Translations under genes and position numbers: made by a program
Notes under the pieces: generated by a model
What the model was told of the DNA's origin: nothing
The model's database searches: none
The model's input: the letters and a program-made list of their open reading frames with translations, nothing else
In this document: positions 24,974 through 32,423 of the stretch, one piece after another
How the letters are laid out: each line of letters begins with the position of its first letter
Position numbering within the stretch: the stretch's first letter is position 1
Source: Planctomycetota bacterium
GTDB taxonomy: Bacteria > Planctomycetota > UBA1135
Direction: 5' to 3'
Assembly (NCBI GenBank): GCA_024275135.1
Contig: JAJRZS010000034.1
Span: 62,001-126,000 of the forward strand
Length of the DNA stretch: 64,000 bases

Positions 24974-27538
24974 TTACAGTGGTGGGGTTAGACCCTGGAA
25001 CTCCACATCAATATCGGGGGAACGTTGTTGCAGACTTTGCCAACGGTGGAGCAAGGAGCGCGGGTCTTGTTGTTTACGCTGGGCCATCATGCGCGCCCCT
25101 TCTTTGGTGTCACCCTCGTTAGACGTGGATCCTGCCGCTTTCTTTTGCGTGGCAATGGCATAGGCCTCCTGCAAAAAAGCTTGAGCTTGTTCGCGCTCCC
25201 CCTTTTGGTAGGACAGCCAACCACGGAACCAACGCGCTGGGATGGAGCGCAGGTTGTGCATCGCCGCGTCAGAAAAATAGCTATCTGCCTGGGAGTAATC
25301 CCCTTCCAGCAAACACACCAATCCGAGTTGGAGGGAGGGTTCACTTTCTTCTGGGTTAATACTGCGACACACCAGAAAGGCTTCGCGCGCAGCATCTAAA
25401 TCGTCCAGGTCGGGATCGCCACCGGGAAGATGGAGACGACCGATTTGCATCCAGGCTCGACTTCCTTGAGGTTGATAAAAAGCGAGGTCCTCAAAGGTTT
25501 TCAAGGCCTCGGCTTCACGCCCTTGCTCCATCAACAGATTGCCAAGGTAATAAAGGCTGTCCCAATGTCCGGGCCAAAGTTTGAGCGCCTCCCGATAGGC
25601 CGCCTCAGCCACGCTTAAATCTCCATTGATGCGAGCGCGGCGGGCATCCTGCACCAGAGCAAAAAAGCGCCGCTGGTCCTCCACCGATTCCGGTTTTTTC
25701 ACCGCGGCGAGGAGCTTGCCGGGGTAGGGCTGGACGACAGGAGCTTGATTTCGCTCCCACAATACCACTCGATTGGCGGGGAAGGGACCTGCGGTTTCGG
25801 TGGTGCCGTCGGGCCAACGAACAACCAAAGTATCAAGCTGAGAAGCATCTCCCAGCCCAAAAACCAACTCGCCAGCGGCATGTTGGGATAGATAAGAGCC
25901 CTGGGCACCGACTTGATCCATCATCGCGTGCCCTTGCCATTTGACGATGACCGAGGCACCGTTGGCAAAACGGTTGCCGCTGGATTGACGCAGGCGCAGC
26001 AACAAGGAACCACCCGCTTTCTCGGTTTCGTTGCGTAGAAGATGGGCTGTTCCGCCGTGACTTAAAACCAGAATGTCGAGGTCGCCGTCTAAATCGTAGT
26101 CGAAATGAGCACCACCGCGGCCAACGCGTTCCTTGATAAAGAAGTCGCCAGCGGCGGCACCTAATTCAAAAAATCCGCGCTCTTGGCCAGCGTTCCAGAA
26201 GAGTTGCGGACGCTGCGGAATGAGCTGGCTTGGATCTTTTTTGTCAGGAATGGTGCTGCCGTTGATGACAAAGAGGTCGCGTAAACCATCGTTGTCAAAA
26301 TCAAAAAAGCCAGTAGCCCATCCCACCATATCAAGGGCGATTTGCCCTAAACCAAAACGATCCGCTTTGTCCATAAACAACAATTTTGGTGCCGCAGACG
26401 ATTCGCTGGCCTTGGAGGCACCAACATTTTGGTAGAGAGCATTTTCCTGCGCCATCCAATGGGTAATGAACAAATCCAAATCTTGATCTTGGTCGAAATC
26501 ATTCACTGCCATGCCCATAGCCCCGCGATAATCGCCGAGTAGAGCCTCTGCGGTTTGGTTAGCGAATTTGCCATTACCCAGATTGAGAAAAAGCGTGTTG
26601 TCGGAAACGTCATTGGCTACATAGAGATCCGGCCAGCCGTCGTTATTCCAATCAGTAAAAGTAGCTCCCAAACCACGCCCCGTTGGGTCATCGACACCTG
26701 CTTGCGTGGCTACTTCTTCAAATTTTCCGCCGCCTAGATTATGCAGCAAAAGGTTGGCTTGAGGAGGAAAAACGGATGGGTTGAGCAGGGCGGGAATGGC
26801 GGCACCATATTGATCCATCTTGCGTTGTTTTTGCTGGGGATCGTCTTTGTACTGGACATAGCCACAAACATAGATGTCCATGTTGCCGTCGCGGTCGTAA
26901 TCCCCGGTGGCAATGCCAGTCCAAAATCCATGCAAGTCCATGAGACCTGCTTCCGCACTAACATCCTTGAAGTGAAGCTTACCCTCGTTATGAAAGAGGT
27001 AGCATTGTCCGTAGGTGGTCACAAATAAATCCAATTTGCCATCGCTATCGACATCTACCCAAGCGGCGCCATTGGCCAAGGCCTGCAGACCAAGGCCGCT
27101 GGTTTCGGTGACGTCTTCGAATTGCCCATTGCCCAAGTTTCGAAACATGGCGCAAGCGGCACCCTTGTCATCCCAGTTGTTGGCCAGACCATCAAAAGTT
27201 CCGGCAAGATTGGCGCAAAACACATCCGTCCACCCATCACCGTCCGCATCACCCAATGCAACCCCGGAGCCCATGTCTTCCGGCAAGCGCCCAGAGCGTA
27301 CATAGGGAAAATGGCGAAACAGCAAACCTGATTCCTTGGTCACTTCGCGGAAGCGAACAGGGGGATGGTCGTCGGGTAAGGCGCGGCCCAAGGTGTCGGT
27401 GATTCCTTCCAACTCTTCGCCGGAAATGTAAACCCCATCCCCCTTGGGCCACAGTAAAACCAAGACCACAACACCAACCAACAAGGAACCTAGAATGGTG
27501 AGGCGACGTAAGGTTCTTCGCTTCCAAAGAAACATCAT
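24974..27538 (-). CDS. CRTAC1-type FG-GAP/ASPIC-UnbV protein with C-terminal TPRs
   Basis: An 854-residue protein with a single N-terminal transmembrane anchor (about residues 14-31), then repeated FG-GAP/VCBS units with calcium loops such as DADGDGWTD, DVDSDGKLD and DYDRDGNMD, a UnbV/ASPIC domain around 505-570 (ANGASVIVKW, LVVRWPDGT), and TPR-like helices from about 610 to 800. Such proteins are common in Planctomycetota and Acidobacteriota and are thought to bind extracellular partners; their exact function is unknown. Its start codon forms an ATGA overlap with the stop of the multiheme cytochrome gene, so the two are translated together and probably work together. Confidence 0.9.
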   Translation of the reverse strand: MMFLWKRRTLRRLTILGSLLVGVVVLVLLWPKGDGVYISGEELEGITDTLGRALPDDHPPVRFREVTKESGLLFRHFPYVRSGRLPEDMGSGVALGDADGDGWTDVFCANLAGTFDGLANNWDDKGAACAMFRNLGNGQFEDVTETSGLGLQALANGAAWVDVDSDGKLDLFVTTYGQCYLFHNEGKLHFKDVSAEAGLMDLHGFWTGIATGDYDRDGNMDIYVCGYVQYKDDPQQKQRKMDQYGAAIPALLNPSVFPPQANLLLHNLGGGKFEEVATQAGVDDPTGRGLGATFTDWNNDGWPDLYVANDVSDNTLFLNLGNGKFANQTAEALLGDYRGAMGMAVNDFDQDQDLDLFITHWMAQENALYQNVGASKASESSAAPKLLFMDKADRFGLGQIALDMVGWATGFFDFDNDGLRDLFVINGSTIPDKKDPSQLIPQRPQLFWNAGQERGFFELGAAAGDFFIKERVGRGGAHFDYDLDGDLDILVLSHGGTAHLLRNETEKAGGSLLLRLRQSSGNRFANGASVIVKWQGHAMMDQVGAQGSYLSQHAAGELVFGLGDASQLDTLVVRWPDGTTETAGPFPANRVVLWERNQAPVVQPYPGKLLAAVKKPESVEDQRRFFALVQDARRARINGDLSVAEAAYREALKLWPGHWDSLYYLGNLLMEQGREAEALKTFEDLAFYQPQGSRAWMQIGRLHLPGGDPDLDDLDAAREAFLVCRSINPEESEPSLQLGLVCLLEGDYSQADSYFSDAAMHNLRSIPARWFRGWLSYQKGEREQAQAFLQEAYAIATQKKAAGSTSNEGDTKEGARMMAQRKQQDPRSLLHRWQSLQQRSPDIDVEFQGLTPPL

Positions 27539-29637
27539 TTCGTCCCAGTTTCACCCACTTGACTGCGGATTTTGATGGTGGCTTCGGCGGTCGACATCAC
27601 CGTAATGGGTGAAGTTAGGCCGGAGTCAGGAAAAGCGAAGTTCAGCAAGTATTGGTCGAATTTTCGGTAGTTGAGCTTGGCTTTCACCATCAAGGTGCCA
27701 CTGGCGGCGGCGGGAACATCCACAGCATGCTCACTATCAAACTGCGGCGGCTTAGGACTGCCGACTCCGGGACAAGCAATGTCGTAATCCGCAAGCTCTT
27801 CGGCGCCGGGGAACATCGAACGCTTAAAGCGCACTCCCACCATCTCCCATAAGTTGTGGCGGTCGATGAGGTTGCCATAACGGTCAACAGGCTCAGCTTT
27901 CATCATGAAAGAACCGGTTTCTACAAAGTGATCCGCGTCGACTTTGCCCGAATGGAAGACCACTTCTCCTTGGTCGTTGATGACGTCGATTTCGAGCCAC
28001 GCCTGGATAATGTCTAGTGGGCCGGTGGGGAAATCATGCCCTACTTTGTTGTTGAGCAAATGCACTTGCAGCTTGAACTCTTCTCCCGGTGAAACAACCT
28101 CAGGAACCTCGATTTCTATCGGCACTGCGGGGCCTTCCCGCCAGCGGTCGGCGATTTCCGGCACTTCGAATTCGCCTCTTAACCACTGCTCCACCATGTC
28201 TGCTTGCTCTTCTCCGCCAGCCAAATCCATCATCAAAGGCATGCATTGGTTGGCACCCAAGAAACGGTGGCTACGGTGCTTGCCGTCGTTGGCAGTACGG
28301 TTGAAGTCGGCTTCATCGCCAGCGGCTGGATCCGTGGAATTGGCCACCAAAGGCATATGGCATTCCCTACATTCCAAAGTGTTTTCGGCGTTGTTTTCGT
28401 CATGCCAACGGCTGGATTTCCAGTTGTCATATTGGTTTTGCAACTGCACCCAACCCACTTGGTTCACTTCCTTGTCGATAAACTGCTTGTGGCAGGCCGC
28501 GCAAAACTCCGGAGCTTTGAACATCCGCCGCGACAAGGTTTCAACATGCTTCTTCGGATAGGCGCGGATGAGGAAATCACTGACGAATTTCGAAGCTGGA
28601 CCTTCGCCGAGCTCTCCTAAATAGCGCACTGGTTGGGAAACCACATAGTTGGCGTTTCCTTTGATGTCGGTTTCTTGAATGGCGTGGCAGGCAAGACAAG
28701 AAATCCCCTCCTGGTACCCTTCAAGATCGCTGAGGTTCTCCACGCCAATAAACTTGGTGCCGGAAAACAGGGAAATGGGATCGTGACAACCAGCACAATA
28801 GCGGGTGGAGTCAGCCCCGTTTTGCGTAGCCATTACGCTTTGAATTTTTTGAAAACCCGCATCCATGGAAGCATAACGGTGGGCACTGGGCGCCCATTCC
28901 TCATAAATTTGCTCATGACAACCGGTCGTTCCACAGGATTCCGAACCAGACAACGAGGCCGAATCAAATGCCCCACCAGAAACGGTTTGCGCAAGGCTAG
29001 GAGCAAACGGGCCTTTACCCTGGTAGGGGTCGATGTCGTAATCCGCCGGGAACTCGTTGTTAAAAGGTTTGGGGGTAATGGCAAAGCTCAACATACCCGT
29101 CACCACTAATCCAGCAACCGTCCAGAAAACCGTAGCCCGTTGGTAGCCTGCAGAACTTCCATGCAATCGAGTGGCTGCGGCCAAATCGCTTTTTTTACGC
29201 CAGCGCAAGGCAATCACAAGGATGTGATGTCCGCCAAAGAAGAGTAAGCCAAAGGTGGTGATGATATGAGCATTAACCCAAAACGGCTTCACACGGGTGC
29301 CAAAAGCAGCATCCCAAGTAAGAACTACCCCAGAAAGGACGCAAATCAACAACATCGCTCCAGCAACCCAGCCGCTAAATTTGGTTTGGGTTAATGGATA
29401 TCGCCAATACACCTTCAAGTGCTGCACGGTGTAGATGACAAAGGGCAGCAAAAACAGCAAGCCGATGACGGTATGCAAAACCACCGAATGCTGGGTAAAG
29501 GTGCTAAATGGAAGGGCGAGAATGCAAAGTCCGCTGACGGCGAGAAAAAGAGAAAGTCCGCTAACCGTTCGCGCCAGGCCGCTTTTCCAGCCTTGTAAAC
29601 TTTGTTGTTCCCAATGTTGTTTGAGGTTGTCCTTCAT
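27535..29637 (-). CDS. membrane b/c-type multiheme cytochrome
   Basis: A 700-residue membrane cytochrome. The first 190 residues hold about five transmembrane helices with His residues placed for b-hemes (for example VQHLKVYW, NAHIITT and GGHHIL). The periplasmic part has five heme c motifs: CGTTGCH (235-241), which has four residues between the cysteines and so is CX4CH, then CAGCH (281-285), CLACH (314-318), CAACH and CRECH. The C-terminal 250 residues are beta-rich. It resembles cytochrome c554-type electron carriers fused to a quinone-side b-type domain, so it likely moves electrons from quinol to the periplasm or outside. The ATG at 29637 is chosen; the CRTAC1-like gene follows with a 4-base overlap. 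Confidence 0.88.
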   Translation of the reverse strand: MKDNLKQHWEQQSLQGWKSGLARTVSGLSLFLAVSGLCILALPFSTFTQHSVVLHTVIGLLFLLPFVIYTVQHLKVYWRYPLTQTKFSGWVAGAMLLICVLSGVVLTWDAAFGTRVKPFWVNAHIITTFGLLFFGGHHILVIALRWRKKSDLAAATRLHGSSAGYQRATVFWTVAGLVVTGMLSFAITPKPFNNEFPADYDIDPYQGKGPFAPSLAQTVSGGAFDSASLSGSESCGTTGCHEQIYEEWAPSAHRYASMDAGFQKIQSVMATQNGADSTRYCAGCHDPISLFSGTKFIGVENLSDLEGYQEGISCLACHAIQETDIKGNANYVVSQPVRYLGELGEGPASKFVSDFLIRAYPKKHVETLSRRMFKAPEFCAACHKQFIDKEVNQVGWVQLQNQYDNWKSSRWHDENNAENTLECRECHMPLVANSTDPAAGDEADFNRTANDGKHRSHRFLGANQCMPLMMDLAGGEEQADMVEQWLRGEFEVPEIADRWREGPAVPIEIEVPEVVSPGEEFKLQVHLLNNKVGHDFPTGPLDIIQAWLEIDVINDQGEVVFHSGKVDADHFVETGSFMMKAEPVDRYGNLIDRHNLWEMVGVRFKRSMFPGAEELADYDIACPGVGSPKPPQFDSEHAVDVPAAASGTLMVKAKLNYRKFDQYLLNFAFPDSGLTSPITVMSTAEATIKIRSQVGETGTK

Positions 29638-29720
29638 CGAATCGAGGGGTTTGGGTGCCAATTGAGTGGGAGTACTCCCTTGGACAAGGCGCCTTCCCCT
29701 TCTATTCCCTGCGAACCTCA

Positions 29721-29743
29721 CTCAAAATCACAATAATTTTGAG
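29721..29743. repeat. inverted repeat upstream of the cytochrome gene
   Basis: Arms CTCAAAAT and ATTTTGAG are perfect complements around a 7-base centre (29721-29743), in an AT-rich gap between ispG and the cytochrome gene, both on the minus strand. It lies 84 bases upstream of the cytochrome start and 24 bases after the ispG stop. It could be a regulator site or a weak attenuator; no T-run follows on the minus strand. Confidence 0.5.
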
Positions 29744-29766
29744 TTAAATAAATAATAGAATCGATT

Positions 29767-30834
29767 TTATGAATTCTTTTCCGCTTTGAACGCGCGGATT
29801 TCCTCTACCAAAGCATCCACCATCTCCGCTTCGGGCACGATGCGTACTTGCTTTCCATGGCGATAAAGGATTCCCTTGCCGCCACCGCCAGCAATGCCAA
29901 TATCTGCTTCGCTCGCTTCACCAGGGCCATTCACCACACAACCAAGCACCGCAATCTTCACTGGCACATCCTCGCCATGCAAGCGATCCTCAAGCTCGTT
30001 CATCAAGGCATCCAAATCAATTTCGATACGCCCGCAAGTTGGGCAACTAATCAATTCCGGGCTAGTGACCCGTGCACCCGAGGCTTTCAGAATATCGAAA
30101 GCCACCGGCACCTCCGCAACGGGATCGCCGGTGAGGCTGACGCGGATGGTGTCGCCAATGCCGTCTAGCAACAAAGAGCCCAAACCGACTGCGGACTTCA
30201 GGGATCCATAAGCAGGGCGCCCGGCTTCGGTCACCCCAAGATGCAAAGGCACATCGCTGGCCGCAGCAAATTTTCGGTTGGCGGCAAGGACGGTTTGCGT
30301 GTCGGTGGACTTCAAAGACACCACATAGTTGGAAAAACCAAGCTCCTCTACCGTCTGGCAGTGTCGCAAGGCCGACTCCACCATCGCCTCCGGCGAGGGC
30401 CAGCCATGTTTTTCCAGTAAATCTTTTTCTACCGAACCCGAGTTCACACCAATGCGCAAGGCAACATCAGCGGCGGCTGCTGCTTGCACGACTTCCCGCA
30501 CGCGCTCCATGCTGCCAATATTGCCTGGATTCAACCGCACCTTATCCACGCCAGCATCAATTGCCCGCAAGGCCAAGCGGTGGGTGAAATGAATATCGGC
30601 AATCAACGGCACCGAACAATGTTTGCGGATTTCTGGCAGCGCGTCGGCAGCTCGATCGTGATTGACGGTAACGCGCACCATCTCACAACCAGCTGCAATT
30701 AACTCTTCAATCTGCGTAATGGTTGCGGCGGCATCCGCAGTTTCTGTGCAAGTCATGGATTGCACCCAAATCGGATGACCATAGCCAACCTTCAAGTTGC
30801 CAATTTGCACCGTTCGGGTGGAGCGCCTCGCCAT
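29767..30834 (-). CDS. ispG: 4-hydroxy-3-methylbut-2-enyl diphosphate synthase (IspG/GcpE)
   Basis: A 355-residue enzyme of the MEP isoprenoid pathway. It reduces 2-C-methylerythritol 2,4-cyclodiphosphate to HMBPP using a [4Fe-4S] cluster and flavodoxin or ferredoxin electrons. The N-terminal TIM-barrel reads WVQSMTCTETAD and RLNPGNIGS; the cluster cysteines appear in SCPTCGR and VLGCVVNGPGE near the C-terminus, and the GEASEADIGIAGG segment is diagnostic. Length is usual for the short bacterial type. It starts one base inside the thioesterase stop (TAATG), so the hydrolase, thioesterase and ispG probably form one operon. Nothing here suggests it is anything but the housekeeping enzyme. Confidence 0.97.
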   Translation of the reverse strand: MARRSTRTVQIGNLKVGYGHPIWVQSMTCTETADAAATITQIEELIAAGCEMVRVTVNHDRAADALPEIRKHCSVPLIADIHFTHRLALRAIDAGVDKVRLNPGNIGSMERVREVVQAAAAADVALRIGVNSGSVEKDLLEKHGWPSPEAMVESALRHCQTVEELGFSNYVVSLKSTDTQTVLAANRKFAAASDVPLHLGVTEAGRPAYGSLKSAVGLGSLLLDGIGDTIRVSLTGDPVAEVPVAFDILKASGARVTSPELISCPTCGRIEIDLDALMNELEDRLHGEDVPVKIAVLGCVVNGPGEASEADIGIAGGGGKGILYRHGKQVRIVPEAEMVDALVEEIRAFKAEKNS

Positions 30835-31244
30835 TAGCCAATCACCGGAATGGGTTTGCCGTCACCGCCAATGGCAACATAAGTGACATGGGCAACCGTT
30901 ACCGTTACCTCCTCACCTGGACGATCGCGGCGCTCCACCAACACATCCACTTGCACGGAGACCGAAGTGCGGCCAACTCGGGGCTTGCATGTATACAGGG
31001 AAATCAAATCCCCAACGAACACTGGCGCCAAAAACTTGATGGAGTCCATGGCCACGGTCACATAGTGACGATGCGGATTAATGCGCCGCATGGCAATTTC
31101 CCCCGCCTGGTCAATCAATGAAAGAATGACGCCGCCAAAAATGGTGCCCGCAGGATTAGTATCTTTAGGCAGCAAGGTGGTGCGCAGGGCAAGTTCGCCA
31201 GAACTGCCACAGCCTTGAAATGCCTGTTTGGGGTTCTCAACCAT
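30834..31244 (-). CDS. hot-dog acyl-CoA thioesterase (YciA-like)
   Basis: A 136-residue hot-dog-fold thioesterase. The family signature TNPAGTIFGGVILSLIDQAG with its catalytic Asp is visible at about residues 29-48, followed by YVTVAMDSIKFLAPVFVGD and the end strand VAHVTYVAIG. Family members cleave acyl-CoA to free acid and CoA. The start (ATG 31244) overlaps the end of the hydrolase gene by 8 bases, and the stop overlaps ispG by 1 base. Substrate chain length is unknown. Confidence 0.88.
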   Translation of the reverse strand: MVENPKQAFQGCGSSGELALRTTLLPKDTNPAGTIFGGVILSLIDQAGEIAMRRINPHRHYVTVAMDSIKFLAPVFVGDLISLYTCKPRVGRTSVSVQVDVLVERRDRPGEEVTVTVAHVTYVAIGGDGKPIPVIG

Positions 31245-31884
31245 GTATCCAGCCCTTTAGTGTATCCGCAGTGAAAGCCCGCACGATGTCCAAACGCCCG
31301 GGAAAGAAATGGCCAACCTCAGAAACCACCTTGACCGCTGCCTGATGGGCATGAGCGGTGCCCATTTTTTCCAAATCGACGAACTCGTCGTCATCCCCAG
31401 CAAGAAAAGCGCAAGGCGAAGGCCAGGCATCGTTGGCCGGCCATGGGTAAAAATTTGTTGGCCAAGCCACGGCCATATAGCCGGCAACGTGGTCGGCAAG
31501 GCGAATACCCAAATCCAAACCCACTCTGGAACCAAAGCTAAAGCCCCAAACAAAAATAGGCCGTTGCGGGAATTTTTGCTGCAGCCAGTGGAAGGCGGCC
31601 TCGGCGTCATCGATCTCGCCAACACCCTGGTCGTAGCTACCCGCCGAGCGACCGACTCCACGAAAATCAATGCGGAGCGCAGCACAGCCAGCCTCCAAGG
31701 AGCCAAGTGCGCCATGGCGTACTACATTGTTTTGCCGGGTGCCGCCATGCTCCGGGTGAGGGTGCAAATGCAACGCAGCAGCCTGCACCGCAGCTTCGGG
31801 CAATTCCAAAGTAGCGTCAAGAGGGCCGACAGGGCCGTCAATAAAAAGGCGCTGCGGGGGCGGGGTTTTTAGGTCACGGGGCAT
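31237..31884 (-). CDS. alpha/beta hydrolase
   Basis: A 215-residue alpha/beta hydrolase of the small CC-type family (often annotated as COG2945). The nucleophile elbow is GFSFGS with the Ser in the centre, preceded by the strand IFVWG; the acid follows in LAGDDDEFVD, and the His sits in VGHFFPG near the end. HPHPEHGGTRQNNV near the start is typical of the family. The substrate is unknown. An in-frame ATG five codons upstream (31899) is possible. It overlaps the thioesterase gene by 8 bases and may start the ispG operon; it is divergent from the AddB-leading gene, 56 bases apart. Confidence 0.85.
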   Translation of the reverse strand: MPRDLKTPPPQRLFIDGPVGPLDATLELPEAAVQAAALHLHPHPEHGGTRQNNVVRHGALGSLEAGCAALRIDFRGVGRSAGSYDQGVGEIDDAEAAFHWLQQKFPQRPIFVWGFSFGSRVGLDLGIRLADHVAGYMAVAWPTNFYPWPANDAWPSPCAFLAGDDDEFVDLEKMGTAHAHQAAVKVVSEVGHFFPGRLDIVRAFTADTLKGWIHG

Positions 31885-31940
31885 GGCAAGGAATGGCACC
31901 CTATTGTCGCCTCGCGTTGCGCAGTTGGTAGACTTTCTCC

Positions 31941-32423
31941 GTGGAATGGTTAGCCACCTTGTTGACGGATATGATCCTGGAAGAGCCTCACTTCCACGGC
32001 CTGCTCCAAGATGTAGCGCAAAATCCCGTTGCAGGCTGGATTGCTCCTCGCGGCTTCCAAGCCTGGCATTCCCTCAAGGGCGAGCGAGGGGAAGCTGGGA
32101 CAGGCGATTTGTTGGTTGAAGTCCAAATGCATCCTACGCTGCCCGCTGCCATTCAAAATGCTCTGCTGCAGCAAGGATTCACTGCCGCCACTGCTCTGCG
32201 CTTTCAGTGCCCCCCTGCAGCCAACTTGGCTGAAGTTTGGACCATTCTCGGACTTTACGCCGAGGAATTGCGTGGATGGATTTTCGGCCCCACAACAAAG
32301 CTCCCTAGCGCTCTAAGCTCCATGCCTTCCAATCCCGAGTTTCACCAACTATCCACCACCACCATTTCAACGGAAAAAACCTACCTCACTGCAGCCCGGC
32401 TTATTTTTAGCCTTCCTTCATGA
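31941..32423 (+). CDS. small unknown protein coupled to AddB
   Basis: A 160-residue cytoplasmic protein, starting with GTG at 31941. It has an acidic, helical start (LATLLTDMILEEPHFHGLL), a central stretch with WIAPRGFQAWHSLKGERGE, and a mixed end. I recognise no domain. Its stop codon overlaps the start of the AddB-like gene as ATGA (32420), so the proteins should be made in linked amounts. A helper of the AddAB complex is a reasonable guess; no motif proves it. Confidence 0.6.
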   Translation: MEWLATLLTDMILEEPHFHGLLQDVAQNPVAGWIAPRGFQAWHSLKGERGEAGTGDLLVEVQMHPTLPAAIQNALLQQGFTAATALRFQCPPAANLAEVWTILGLYAEELRGWIFGPTTKLPSALSSMPSNPEFHQLSTTTISTEKTYLTAARLIFSLPS

